A stretch of 64,000 nucleotides of DNA. It comes from Pseudoips prasinana. Taxonomy: Eukaryota > Arthropoda > Insecta > Lepidoptera > Nolidae. Positions 20,428 to 31,457 of this stretch are shown piece after piece. The first letter of the stretch is position 1. Each line of letters begins with the position of its first letter. The notes beneath the pieces are model-generated. The model was not told where the DNA came from, did no database searches, and saw only the letters and a program-made list of their open reading frames with translations. The stretch is taken from assembly GCA_951640165.1 (NCBI GenBank), contig OX621237.1, forward strand, positions 18,104,001 through 18,168,000. Direction: 5' to 3'. A program made the translations under genes and the position numbers.

Positions 20428-22208
20428 CACTACATGCATTCGAACTATGCAAACAGAGCCTTGCTAATGCTGCATTACTTGCACACCCAGACTGCGATGC
20501 TAAACTTGGTCTTGTTACCGACGCGTCGGATTTCGCAATGGGTGGTGTCTTGCAGCAGCTCAAGGACAATCAGTGGGAACCTCTCGCGTTCTTTTCGCGT
20601 AAACTAAGTCCCACTCAACAAAAATATTCCCCTTATGACCGCGAGCTCTTAGCCATATACGAATGTATCAAACACTTTCGTCACATGTTGGAAGCTCGAC
20701 ATTTTATTATATTTACTGACCACAAGCCGATTACATTCGCTTTCCATGAGCGGAAAGCTAATTGCTCGCCACGTCAGTACCGACATTTAGACTATATATC
20801 TCAGTTTACGACCGACATTCGACATATATCAGGCAAAGACAATGTTGTTGCCGATACATTGTCGCGAGTCGATGAACTGCAGATGCCTATAGACTTTGAC
20901 AGGCTAGCTGAATCACAAGCTTCCGATGAGGAATTGCTTGAATATAACACAGGTAGTGAATTTTCACTTCGCCTGGAGAAATTCAAACTGCCTGGGAGTA
21001 ATAAAGAACTTTATTGTGATGTGAGCACACCATCACCCCGTCCGTTCATTACCAAAGAGCTAAGAAAGACACTCTTTGACAATCTGCACAGTTACAGCCA
21101 TCCAGGCGTACAAGCAACCACTAAGCTCATTGCTGAGCGTTATGTGTGGCCTGGTATGCGCAAGGATTGTCGAGAGTGGGCTCGAAAATGTCTGGCCTGC
21201 CAACGTGCGAAGGTTAATCGTCACGTATCAGCACCATTAGGTACGTACGATCTCCCTCACGCCAGATTTGCGTTTATCCATGTGGACATTATCGGCCCAT
21301 TGCCACCTTCACAGGGCTACCGCTATTGCCTTACGGTAGTGGACCGTTTTACCAGGTGGCCTGAAGTTACACCAATGATGGATATGACAGCCGAAACCGT
21401 CGGAAAGGCTTTGATATCGTGGATATCCAGATTTGGATGTCCATCGGATATTGTTACGGATCGCGGCCGGCAGTTTGAATCCGCACTTTTCCAATATCTA
21501 GGAAAAGTGATAGGATTTAAGCATCGCCGAACAACTGCATACCATCCTGCGTGTAATGGCCTGGTGGAACGGTTCCATCGTCAACTGAAGGCAGCCATAA
21601 TGTGCCATGCGGATTGCAACTGGGTAGATACGTTACCTTTAGTTCTTTTAGGTATCAGGTCAGCCTATAAGGAGGATATATTGGCTTCATCAGCTGAATT
21701 GGTATACGGTGAGCCCCTACGTCTCCCTGGAGAATTCTTCCAGGCGAGTGCTCCAGACTCAACCGATATAACCGATTTTTCCACTCGGTTACGCCACATT
21801 GTTGATAAGCTACGTCCATCTCCGGCAGCTCGACATACCAAAAACAAAATTTTTATCTACAAGGATCTCAACACTTCAACTCACGTATTTCTGAGGGATG
21901 ATTCTGTCAGAGGGTCATTACAGCCCCCATATTGCGGTCCCTATGAAGTGTTGGAACGCGCTGACAAAACATTTAAAATTTTAATTAAAGGAAAAAGTGT
22001 CACAGTATCAATGGATCGTCTTAAACCGGCCTATCTGCTTGTCGACCCATCTCATACACCAACTTTTGTAAATTCTCGTACCAATTCTTCTCCTCCTATT
22101 TCTTCGTCTGATCCTGTTCCCGCCCAAACTAATATTCCAGACGAGTCATATTACAAAACAACTCGTTCGGGGCGCAGGGTTCGGTTTCCGGATTATTATC
22201 AACCGTGA
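20400..22208 (+). CDS. pol: Pol C-terminal half: RNase H and integrase (gypsy)
   Basis: A 602-codon open segment in frame with the RT part but separated from it by two stops. The first codon here is GTG, so independent translation is doubtful. RNase H: LVTDASDFAMGGVLQQ (Asp 41), YDRELLAIYECIKHFRH, FTDHKPITFAF. Integrase: the HHCC zinc domain (HSYSHPGVQATTK to KCLACQRAKV), then the catalytic triad Asp296 (FIHVDIIGP), Asp354 (IVTDRGRQF) and Glu390 (GLVERFHRQLK) with DD35E spacing, and a C-terminal GPYEVLERADKTFKI module of GPY/F type. It ends before the polypurine tract with no chromodomain or env visible. Apart from the upstream palindrome, Pol looks intact. Confidence 0.9.
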   Translation: MKPITLTGESLHAFELCKQSLANAALLAHPDCDAKLGLVTDASDFAMGGVLQQLKDNQWEPLAFFSRKLSPTQQKYSPYDRELLAIYECIKHFRHMLEARHFIIFTDHKPITFAFHERKANCSPRQYRHLDYISQFTTDIRHISGKDNVVADTLSRVDELQMPIDFDRLAESQASDEELLEYNTGSEFSLRLEKFKLPGSNKELYCDVSTPSPRPFITKELRKTLFDNLHSYSHPGVQATTKLIAERYVWPGMRKDCREWARKCLACQRAKVNRHVSAPLGTYDLPHARFAFIHVDIIGPLPPSQGYRYCLTVVDRFTRWPEVTPMMDMTAETVGKALISWISRFGCPSDIVTDRGRQFESALFQYLGKVIGFKHRRTTAYHPACNGLVERFHRQLKAAIMCHADCNWVDTLPLVLLGIRSAYKEDILASSAELVYGEPLRLPGEFFQASAPDSTDITDFSTRLRHIVDKLRPSPAARHTKNKIFIYKDLNTSTHVFLRDDSVRGSLQPPYCGPYEVLERADKTFKILIKGKSVTVSMDRLKPAYLLVDPSHTPTFVNSRTNSSPPISSSDPVPAQTNIPDESYYKTTRSGRRVRFPDYYQP

Positions 22209-22218
22209 TGACGGTTTC

Positions 22219-22231
22219 TGGGGGGGAGTGA
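22219..22231 (+). other. Polypurine tract
   Basis: TGGGGGGGAGTGA lies directly 5' of the 3' LTR, the expected site of plus-strand priming. Confidence 0.8.
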
Positions 22232-22869
22232 TGTGGCCTCCACATATATAAATATATATTTTAATCTCCACTTATATATTTACCTATTATGTTATTCTTA
22301 TTTATTTCCATTTCTACATTTCAATAATTACACTATATAATGCATTATTTATATAATTTAATATATATTATAACTATATACATAAATACACTACATACAT
22401 GCCTTACACAATATGTAATAATATATATTTCATACTGACACAAACATACACATCGCGTCGTATGAGTATCGTACGATGTAAATACGGAAAGTGCATTTCC
22501 CTATTCGTACGGCGTGAATGGGTGATAAAGAATTAGCGGGGATCGGCGCGTGCGCCGGCCGCCGAACCGGTAGTCAGTTGCATTTTTGCTGCACTTCGTG
22601 ATTCTCGCGTCACTCGATTCTATCGCAATAGCTACCGCTTACCGCGTGTCTATTAGTGTTGAAAGTATTTCTTTTCCTACTTACTTTCTTTCTTATTCTC
22701 TTCTGAACTTTTCTATGGACTATCGCTTGTGTGTATTGTGTGTGACTATTAAACTTTCTTCTGTGTTACGTTATTGTGGATATTTATTTGAACCAAGCCC
22801 GAAACAAAGAAGGTACCTATAAGTGATTTCTTCTACACTACATCACACACTCACCACCTGCCGACCATA
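22232..22869 (+). repeat. 3' LTR (638 bp)
   Basis: Starts TGTGGCCTCC and ends CCGACCATA, followed by the GATG duplication. Intact, with two differences from the reassembled 5' LTR. Confidence 0.95.
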
Positions 22870-22978
22870 GATGTAATCTGTGTCCGTATATTATATGTTT
22901 GTAAAATACCCAGCGACACAGGGATTAGATTCCCTAGTGCGGGCATTGTCTATTTTTAATAAATAAATAAAAAAAAAT
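22870..22978 (+). repeat. tRNA-derived SINE, right half
   Basis: Continues the SINE broken at 14808 (GATGTAATCTGTGTCC), then GCGACACAGGGATTAGATTC and CTAGTGCGGGCATTGTC, ending in a TAAA/poly-A tail. A related phrase, CGACACAGGGATTGCTAGTG, occurs near 49399. Confidence 0.65.
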
Positions 22979-23264
22979 TTAGGAAATTTGTGCCAAATCT
23001 TTATTCTCTTACACCACACTTTTTTTTTAGCAGAAAGTTCTCAATTTCCAACAGACACATTTCTTAGATAACGATACAAGATCTCCGACCGCTTCCTTTC
23101 ACAACCTCAGTGACGAGCGTTAATGATGCCTACTATTGAATGAAGGAATACTTTTATGCGGCGATAATTAATCAAGGAACAAGTTGATGCGGATGTTTAA
23201 TCCGTATTATGTAACTATGAATGGCTACTAATTATATTACTAAACCATCTGAGACTACTTTTTT

Positions 23265-23551
23265 AGGGTTCCGTACCCAAAGGGTAAAACGGGACCCTGT
23301 TACTAAGACTTCGCTGTCTGTCTGTCCGTCTGTCACCAGGCTGTATCTCATGAACCGTGATAATTAGACAGTTGAAATTTTCATAGATGATGTATTTCTG
23401 TTGCTGCTATAACAACACATACTAAACAACAAAATAAAATAAATATTTAAGGGGGCTCCCGTACAACAAACGTGAATTTTTGCTTGTTTTTATAGATAAT
23501 CGTACGGAACCCTTCATGCGCGCGTCCGACTCGCACTTGGCCGGTTTTTTT
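23265..23551 (+). repeat. Abundant lepidopteran interspersed repeat (AGGGTTCCGTACC type)
   Basis: Begins AGGGTTCCGTACCCAAAGGG, contains CAGGCTGTATCTCATGAACC and ATGATGTATTTCTGTTGCTG, and ends GACTCGCACTTGGCCGG. A fragment of the same family in reverse orientation (AAGTACGGAACCCCC) lies at 53925-54030. I recognise it as a high-copy lepidopteran repeat but cannot assign a class. Confidence 0.7.
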
Positions 23552-23712
23552 ATATATAAGAGGGCGACAAACGAGCAAGTGGGTCACCTGATGGTAAGTG
23601 GTCACTGCCGCCCATGGACACTCGCAACAACAAGGAGTCGTGGATGCGTTGCCGGCCTTGAACAGAGTCCACAAACAATTCTTGATGACCCTCACACTCA
23701 GAAACACAACAT
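23552..23712 (+). repeat. Interspersed repeat (GGGTCACCTGATGGTAAGTG type)
   Basis: Contains GACAAACGAGCAAGTGGGTC, CCGCCCATGGACACTCGCAA and GCGTTGCCGGCC. The same family occurs at 60745-60960. Confidence 0.7.
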
Positions 23713-26364
23713 TAAATTATTAATGTTATTATTATGGCGTAAATGATAAATAGACATAATTTTACAATCACCTAACTTTCAAGAATCCAGATCCAGCCAC
23801 ACTGGTTCCCGTGTCCTGGCAGCTCGCCACAGCGTACATTCAAGAAACTGTTTCCAAACTAACAAATCTGATAAATAAATAAATTGATATAAGATTTACC
23901 CGAATTACTTATAGTCATACAATGAATCCCTCCCTGTAAACAAATCTTATTATCCTAGCAACAGAATATTCATATAAATTTGCCCTTTCGCTGTCATCCC
24001 CTACCTACTCGTATAAACTACATATATACCAAATTTCAGCTTGATAGGTCAAGTAGTTTTTGGTGTCTCGCGTTTAGTTAGTTACTCTCCTTTGAAGATT
24101 ATCTAAACCGGAATACCTACACAAAATACCTACCTACTCCTATAGTCAGATTATACATCCATTCATTCCAAGTTTCTAGCAATAAAGTCGTCTTCACTAG
24201 GAGTTCATTAATCTATTGATGTAAAATCTTCACTCATCTATATTGTTTTATGACCCGCTATCAAGTTGCAAATCTTAATGACAAGTCATAAAACTGCAAG
24301 TTTTAGCAATAATATATATGTAATGTTCAATAGTGAAAAAAGCTCTAATGATGAAATGAACAGAATAAAAGTTTACGGGAATAGAAAATTAGATATAGCT
24401 ATGTCGATATCCATTAGATGTACCTGGGAACATTTGTTTTTACGAGTTATAAGCAAAAGTAGCGTACTCCGGTCGCCCATGTACTTCGAGTAATACATTC
24501 ATTTGTATATGTAATGTTAGTTTTTGTACTCTAAATCTTACATGCAATGTACTTTTATTTGTACGTTTTTGAGAGAATTAAACGATTATATCAATATTAT
24601 TATATAGTGGGTTCAATCTAATTTGAAAGTAAAATTTCATAGAAATTTAGATGCCAATAAATTATACCACAGACATCTACATCAGAAAATACATATTTAT
24701 AAAAATAAAATAATTTAATTAAAATTTATTTCATTTGACTCTAGTATGAGACTTAAGAAAAGAGATGACTCGACAAATAGAATAATATTTTTATAAAATA
24801 AAAATTCATTCATTCATTTACTTATGTATTCTACAAAAAAAAACACCAGTTTCATACATCGTGTGTCCTTATTAATAGTAGCAAACAAAGTACGACGTAC
24901 GAAAACATGTATCGTTTTAAAATTGAAAATACCTGACGTGCATAGACTGTACGATATTTATATTTAATGTCTTTACTTATCTGACAGAACCTATCAAAAT
25001 ATTTTTACAAAGTAAAGCAAAAATATGTTTATAAAATGTTCTCCAACTGCATATACTAGTTTAGAAATTTACTATTAACGTTAATGGTTTAATATCTTCA
25101 TTATCACTAAAGACAAGTTGTCACTTAAGTAAATTGTAAGTTATGTTGTATATAATATGGATCTTTAAATATTTCCGGCCATTTGTAAGTAGCCATTGTA
25201 AGTAGTAGATTATTGTCTTTAAAGTTATTACATTATTGAAATACTCCATAAGGCGCGTTTCAGTCAAATTTAATTGGCCTTTATAACATATTAAAATGTC
25301 ACTATTATGGACAACATAACAAAAGCTTAGTATTAAAAAGAATGTGTAGATAATTTTAAATTGAATCTAAATAAGAACAGAGCCCCCTATTCGTACCCAG
25401 TTTATGGCGCGGAAAATTACGGAACAACTGCCAACTTGTTTCAAGTAGTTTATCGTACTTTTTCTCATTAAGGACGTCATCCCAAACGTCCGTTAAGAAG
25501 CCGAGCTTCAGTTATCAATGTCGGTTGGCACACTTTTACTTGACAAAAAAAGGATCACATTTGCAAATAGTCATATAATAAAAAATGTGTTTTATTAATT
25601 ATTTTGGTGAGTATTACAGGCCGGTAAGCTTTACCTTTTACTGTTTCTCTAGTATATTGAATACACTGTACTTTTTATTTAGTTTGTTTTTTTGTTGCAC
25701 TTCACACAGAAAAAATGGAGAACGTTATTGTTGAGTCTCTCGACAAGCTAATAGTAGGTACTTGTTAATAATATGTAATGCTCTCTATCTCATTAAAAAT
25801 AATGTTTACTTACTTTTACAAATTGTATATACTAAACTATTAAGGCACATTGCCTATACCTTACACGAACTTGTCGCCCTACTAATATGGTTGATATTAT
25901 GTTGTTTCAAGGTAAGATTTACCCGGTATTATCGGCAAAAAAATCAAAATATATGTATAGAGATCTAGAATCTTCGATTGCCTCACTCATTCCAAAACTT
26001 CCACGCCATAAAGTAAGCTAACCGAAAAAATTATATCTAAAAAAATTAAACTTTTTAATTCATACAGGAAGTAGAAGAATACTGGTGAAGGACTTACCCT
26101 ATAGCTATTAATAGGGAATTATGTAAAAAAATACTTAGTATTAATACGTGAAGTTCTACAACTTAATGTATTAATACTACCCGTAGCTGCAAAGTAGAAG
26201 CCGGCAATAGGTTTACGATAAATCGTGCCTATAAATCACTTAAGTTTTGTAGACAGCTTATTTATAGTAATACTTAAGAGTAGGCGTACGTTCATTGGCA
26301 GGCTACTACAAAATGCAAATAGAGCAAAAGCAGCAGTTCTGGAGATTATTGGTGGACAAATGAC
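23713..26364. other. AT-rich non-coding stretch with one short repeat remnant
   Basis: About 24010-24065 carries ACCAAATTTCAGCTTGATAGG, typical of RTE-like 3' ends. Nothing else is recognised and no gene is supported. Confidence 0.45.
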
Positions 26365-26625
26365 GGTCACCGTAGCCTAGTTGGTAGTGCTCCTGCCTAC
26401 GAAGCTGGTGGTCCTGGGTTCGAATCCCGGTAAGTGCAAATATTTGTGTGATGAGCACGAATATTTGTTTCTCAAGTCATGGATGTTTTCTATGTATATA
26501 AAAATTTATCTATCCATATAATTATGTATATCGTCGCCTGGTACCCATAGTACAAGCTTTGCTTAGTTTGGGGTTAGGATGATCTGTGTGAGATTGTCCC
26601 TAGATATTATTATTATATTATAAAT
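26365..26625 (+). repeat. tRNA-derived SINE, family 1 (copy 3)
   Basis: GGTCACCGTAGCCTAGTTGG, B-box GGTTCGAATCCCGG, and the full body to GTCCCTAGATATT with an ATT tail. No palindromic insertion. Confidence 0.85.
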
Positions 26626-28895
26626 CCAGCAGTTATGGGTCGTACGTTAATAACATGAGGATTAGTACGATAACTTGGAATATCAACGATTGGAGTCCGG
26701 TTATACTCGTAAAACGAGGATGAAGGAAGTCATGACCTTTGCGTAATCACCGAGAAGCTGTAGAAAATTGAAAAGCATGCACCTTAGCACAGATATTCCA
26801 AGCTTTGCAGCCTTGTTTGTTACTCAGATTCTTGTCAATAAAATCCGGATGATACGCTAACCTACACTGCGTTCGCATATCTACAATACAAAGTAGTTGG
26901 GTTCCTCTATTTTTTACAGTGAAACAACAATTTCAGAAAAATAAACTGAAATAAAGTTATATAATTTCCCCAAGTCATTGTTGGGTAGTCACGCGCACAT
27001 TAGCCGCGCTCAACACCTGTCGGCGGTATTCGCCACGAGGGACCCCTGTACTATTTCTTTGTACTTCACTCCTGTAACAACTTTATTACATGTTTCTCTC
27101 AACACCAATAGAGTTAATAGAATCTCATCATGTCTAACCGCACCGTTATAAAACAAGTACACCCTGCGAATAAATAATACCCGCTATTAAATAGAGCTTG
27201 AGTTTTTACTTGTTGTTTTGTATAGATTTTATGACTCACTAACATTCATGTCATGTCATACATAAAATTATATTGTTTTTCGTTTTTTTATGTAAAGACG
27301 TAAAATAAGTTTTCTAAAGACAATTCCTTTAAGCAGTTTTATGTCCAAGCGACAATATTTAGTCTGAATATACGTTTCGACGCCAGGTCGCAGCATAATT
27401 TATCATGATAGATTCGTTCACCTTCGTGCGTCTGTGCCCCGGAGAATCGTTCTGATTTATCACATATCTATAAATTATGTACCACTTACATTGTGCACCT
27501 ATTTATCATGTGAATGCCTTAATATAAATCATCTAAGTCCGCTATATCTATTTATAAAGTCATGTTCTTGTTGATGTCTGTATAAAGGATGTTTTATTAC
27601 ATGACTGACCATAAGTGAGTTTGTTGGGAGTATGTGGTATACTTTGTTTTTATTCAAACCCTCTGTTGTGATTGCGCTCAATTGTGTTATTCGATTATTT
27701 ATGTAATGTGGTTGGAATGAGTGTAATTTAAAGAATAAATGCAATATAAGGTCTAAATTCCTAAACCCGTAGGCGCGGGTACAAGCTAGTATTCTATAAA
27801 TTTATGGCCACAAACAAGTACGCAAAAAGTAACAAGTAAAATAATTGATTCTATAAGGGATTATAGTTTTGTAAGGGAGTCTAAAAGTTAAAATTAACTG
27901 TATATAACCATAGGACGCAGAGATAGGAGGGAGTCATTAAAGCTCTGCCACCTTACGCAAATTTGTCATACCTGCAGCATAATTTGTACTCTACGCAATG
28001 TCTAATTCTAATCTTTATCAAACAAGAGCTATTGGCTATGAACGGAAGTTAGCCAAATTCAATTCTGAAATCTAACTTTGTTCGACTGTAATGTTGATAG
28101 CAATGATAACTTCTGTTGTTCAAAGACTACATTTAGACTTTATATTCATAGAATATTTTTAATTTATTAGGGAAACATCTGAAAACGTCTTTTAAAACGC
28201 TTGAGATAATATGTATATCATCTTGACAGACGGTTCATCTTATTCGTTTAAATTTAAAACAATATTTTAATGACTAAAACAAAACATCTCTCAACCTAAC
28301 CAGAGCCCCAATACTATGATAAACAAGAAGTTAGTTCTTCATGAATAAACTGCTCATATCTTACCTACATGTTTAAGCTCTCAGACTCTACGTAGAGCTT
28401 ACAACTTAGGAAAGCCGGTGCTTTGCAGTCACGCCTGATGTGTGAAACTCTACCTAGAGCTTATAGTGACTGCTCAATACTAATTACGTATTCCGAAACG
28501 TAATTCCGACTTCTAAATAAACTACGTTTCAAACAATATAATTCTAACTACTACATATGTATCTGTGACGAAGCGCAGAGTACCTCTCTTTGGTTACTGC
28601 CTTTTACCTCCTAATTCCATATTATCTAGAATCGACTATAACAGTACGTGATCGAGTAAATGTGCTCGTTTTATTTGAACATCGAAAGCATCTCAGAGAA
28701 ATATAGTAGAACTAGGTTAATATGTTTTATCTTGGCTCCATATACCGAAAATAATTGATTCTTATAAATATTCAATAATAGATTACTACGAAATGTCAAC
28801 TGCTAAAAGATACACATACATAAATAATAGTTTACTACAAACGGGTCCTTTTCAACTAAGCCATAATAGGAGGACATATATGTTAATTACATTTT
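26626..28895. other. AT-rich non-coding stretch
   Basis: No supported gene. Around 28378-28475 the phrase ACTCTAC(G/C)TAGAGCTTA occurs twice about 60 bp apart, a minor local duplication. Confidence 0.4.
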
Positions 28896-29160
28896 GACGG
28901 GCCGGGTGGAGTGGTTATAGACACTCACTTTTCACGCCGCAGGTCGTTGGTTCGATATGACCAGGACAGATATTTGTGTTCATGAACATGTCCGTATCTG
29001 CTGTGTCTGGGTTTAATTATGTATATAAGTATGTATTGACAAAAAAGTAGTAAATGTGGTATACCAGTTATCATTCTAGTTTCCATAGTACAAGCTGTGC
29101 ATAATTTGGGATCAGATAACCATGTGTGAATAATGTCCCAGAATATTATATTATTCTTTG
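28896..29160 (+). repeat. tRNA-derived SINE, family 4 (copy 1)
   Basis: GACGGGCCGGGTGGAGTGG head, TTTTCACGCCGCAGGTCG, degenerate B-box GGTTCGATATGACC, then CAGATATTTGTGTTCATGAA, TAGTTTCCATAGTACAAGC and a TAATGTCCCAGAATATT tail. Family 4 copies also lie near 35089, 35248, 43348, 45985, 53333 and 54541. Confidence 0.8.
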
Positions 29161-30165
29161 TAAATGAGGCAAAAAAGCGTCCGCCGTTGATAACGTACAT
29201 AAGTAATCTTTAATTATTTTTGATGTAGAATGCGAATGTCTACTACACCTTTTTAACAACATTAAAAAATAAAGGTGAGAAGTTAAATATAACTCAAACT
29301 CTTCCACCGTTTGTAATTGTTTGCAAAAACGATTTATAAACTCAATATACGGAAGCGACATATGAATTTCAGTTTCCTTTTAACAATCAATGTACAGGAA
29401 ATATATTATAATCTTTATTTAAGGCATCAGGATCGTCCAACATCAGCAATTACATTTCAGTTCTTACTTCCTTAGGATTTCATTAATGTGCAAGAGTGGA
29501 TGCCGTTACACGTTCAACACATAATTTTTATAAACTAACAACACCAAATAAATGTCAGTATAAGAAAAATATATTAAATGATCATTTTTGCAGCAATAGG
29601 TAACCATAAAAGCGGCATTTCATATAAACGAAGTGCCTTGCTGTTACGAGTTCCCGAGAACGTGAGCTGAAAGGCTTGCGAAGACAGCGTTTATTGGTTA
29701 GTACACCTGCTTACTGTGACCGTTTCGGCCAAATGCTTTATAAAGCTTGTCAAGTGCGACCCGCTAACAGTTTCCACGAACGACTAAAGTGCATTACTGA
29801 AACTATACCTTCATACATATTTTATTTCAGACTATTCTCGCTTCCGTTAAACACGAAAAAATATACTTTTTCTAAAAACGACATTATAATGTCCCGCACT
29901 TTCTTTGAACCAGTGAAGAGTTCAAGCATCAATAAAGTTACCACTTTCAAATCAGCTTTTTCCTGTTTTGGGTTATTAGCATATGGTATCAGATTTCATA
30001 TATTCACACATTCTTAAATAAAACCTGGTTATAAAAAAACGTCATTACAAGGCAGATGGAATCCAAGAATAACTTTACTAAACACAGTATTTTGCCACCA
30101 TCGTGCAGAGTTATGGTGATCTTAGTTTACATAATACTTAATTGCAACATTCTTTCAAGTATTAA
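29161..30165. other. Non-coding stretch upstream of the mariner element
   Basis: No supported gene. Open frames at 29146-29361 (-) and 29676-30017 (+) lack domains and splice context. Confidence 0.4.
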
Positions 30166-30167
30166 TA

Positions 30168-30195
30168 TTAGGTCTTTACCTATGAAATTGCCGTT
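30168..30195 (+). repeat. mariner left TIR
   Basis: Begins TTAGGTCTTTACC. The TTAGGT opening is shared with Hsmar1-type mariners. Confidence 0.9.
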
Positions 30196-30357
30196 CTGCA
30201 GTACTGGCCATTTCAAATCAAAATAATTTTTGTTTGGCTAAGAATTCTAATTTCAAATTAATTTTATTTTAAAAACATGGATTCTTTTTTCCAAAAGTAG
30301 TCATTTCTTTATTGATTAGTGTTACATTTTCATCGCATTTCAATCTTTTTCGTCATC

Positions 30358-31377
30358 ATGGATACGTTAAAAATTCGAGTAATTATGGAATATGAGTACC
30401 GTCGTGGCAGCAACGTGGCACAAGCGGCACGCAACATCAACGACGTTTACGGAGCTAACACTACAAACCAACGCACCACCTGTTATTGGTTTGCTCGCTT
30501 CCGTTCTGGAAATTTCGACCTGAAAAATGAACCTCGCGGTCGTCCGAAGACTTTGGTCGACAATGACGAATTAAAGGCGGTTGTGGAAGCTGATGATACA
30601 CAATCTACGGCTGAATTAGCAGCAGCTTTCGACGTTAGCGTCAAAACAATATTGGTCCATTTGCGTCAAATTGGCAAGGTAAAAAAGCTTGACAAATGGG
30701 TGCCCCACGAACTCAATGATCGCCAGCGCGAAGTACGCGTCGAGACGTGCCTTGCACTGCTCAACAGACACACAAATGAAGGAATTTTGAACCGCATTGT
30801 TACCTGCGATGAAAAATGGATTCTGTTTGATAACCGCAAGCGCTCAGCAAGTTGGTTGGATCCTGGTTCAGCACCTAAACAATGCCCTAAACGAAAACTT
30901 ACCCCTAGAAAAGTGATGGTCACTGTTTGGTGGTCTAGCGCCGGTGTGATTCATCACAGCTTCTTACCAAACGGGGTGAGCATTACTGCAGATGTGTACT
31001 GTGAAGAACTGAGCACAATGATGGAGAAGCTGGCGCATCTCCAACCAGCATTGGTCAATCGCTCGTCTCCGCTGCTCCTGCACGACAACGCGCGACCTCA
31101 TACTGCACAGCAGACGGTCTCCAAGTTGCAAGAACTGGGGTTGGAAGCTCTCCGTCATCCGCCCTACTCACCAGACCTTGCGCCTACAGACTACTACTTT
31201 TTCCAGAATTTGGATAACTTCTTGGCGGGAAAAAAATTCAATACCCGAGAGGCAGTACAAAATGCCTTTGAAGAATTTGTTGCCTCCCGTCCAGCTGATT
31301 TCTTTAAGAAGGGCATCAATAAACTGCCACTGCGATGGCAAAGATGCATTGATTGCATGGGTGATTACTTCGATTAA
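30358..31377 (+). CDS. mariner transposase (DD34D)
   Basis: 339 residues from ATG 30358 to TAA 31375-31377; Hsmar1-type transposases are about 343. It binds the TIRs and catalyses cut-and-paste transposition into TA sites. The N-terminal half has two helix-turn-helix regions (about residues 1-55 and 80-112) linked by the GRPK AT-hook-like motif (61-64), then the signature KWVPHEL (113-119). The catalytic triad is complete: Asp151 (VTCDEKW), Asp243 (LLHDNARPHTA) and Asp278 (YSPDLAPTDYY), with 34 residues between the last two. The sequence is strikingly like vertebrate Hsmar1/SETMAR transposase, placing it in the cecropia subfamily. An upstream in-frame extension exists, but 30358 is the first ATG and fits the family start. 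No frameshift or stop is seen; activity is inferred from integrity only. Confidence 0.95.
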   Translation: MDTLKIRVIMEYEYRRGSNVAQAARNINDVYGANTTNQRTTCYWFARFRSGNFDLKNEPRGRPKTLVDNDELKAVVEADDTQSTAELAAAFDVSVKTILVHLRQIGKVKKLDKWVPHELNDRQREVRVETCLALLNRHTNEGILNRIVTCDEKWILFDNRKRSASWLDPGSAPKQCPKRKLTPRKVMVTVWWSSAGVIHHSFLPNGVSITADVYCEELSTMMEKLAHLQPALVNRSSPLLLHDNARPHTAQQTVSKLQELGLEALRHPPYSPDLAPTDYYFFQNLDNFLAGKKFNTREAVQNAFEEFVASRPADFFKKGINKLPLRWQRCIDCMGDYFD

Positions 31378-31427
31378 TACAAATAAAAAAATTCATGAAA
31401 AAAATTCGTTTAAATTTTTTCATACAA

Positions 31428-31455
31428 AACGGCAATTTCATAGGTAAAGATCTAT
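31428..31455 (-). repeat. mariner right TIR
   Basis: Inverted copy of the left TIR, differing at positions 1 and 5 from the end. Confidence 0.9.
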
Positions 31456-31457
31456 TA

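Larger units (their letters stand above)
14809..22869 (+). mobile_element. Ty3/gypsy LTR retrotransposon (CsRn1-like), with a nested LINE
   Basis: An 8.06-kb span bounded by 638-bp LTRs (TGTGGCC...GACCATA) and the 4-bp duplication GATG (14805-14808, 22870-22873). Between the LTRs, in order: PBS, gag, protease, RT, RNase H, integrase, polypurine tract. No env frame follows pol. The 5' LTR is split by a 2.5-kb non-LTR element. Subtracting that insert and its 4-bp duplication leaves exactly 638 bp, the same as the 3' LTR. The LTRs differ at two sites (17627 A vs 22499 C; 17930 T vs 22802 A), so insertion was recent. The Gag Cys-His pattern and a PBS beginning TGGTGACCCC fit the CsRn1 clade (including Bombyx Kamikaze); that assignment is from memory of the clade. 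Confidence 0.9.
30168..31455 (+). mobile_element. Full-length mariner transposon (cecropia subfamily, Hsmar1-like)
   Basis: 1,288 bp flanked by TA dinucleotides (30166-30167, 31456-31457). The 28-bp terminal inverted repeats (30168-30195, 31428-31455) match at 26 of 28 positions and share CTTTACCTATGAAATTGCCG. The length is the mariner norm. An uninterrupted transposase frame fills the interior, so the copy may be autonomous. Confidence 0.95.

Noticed and set aside
17714..22822. Matching 72-78-codon open frames at 17714 and 22586
   Set aside because: They lie in the two LTR copies and are duplicates of one non-coding LTR region.
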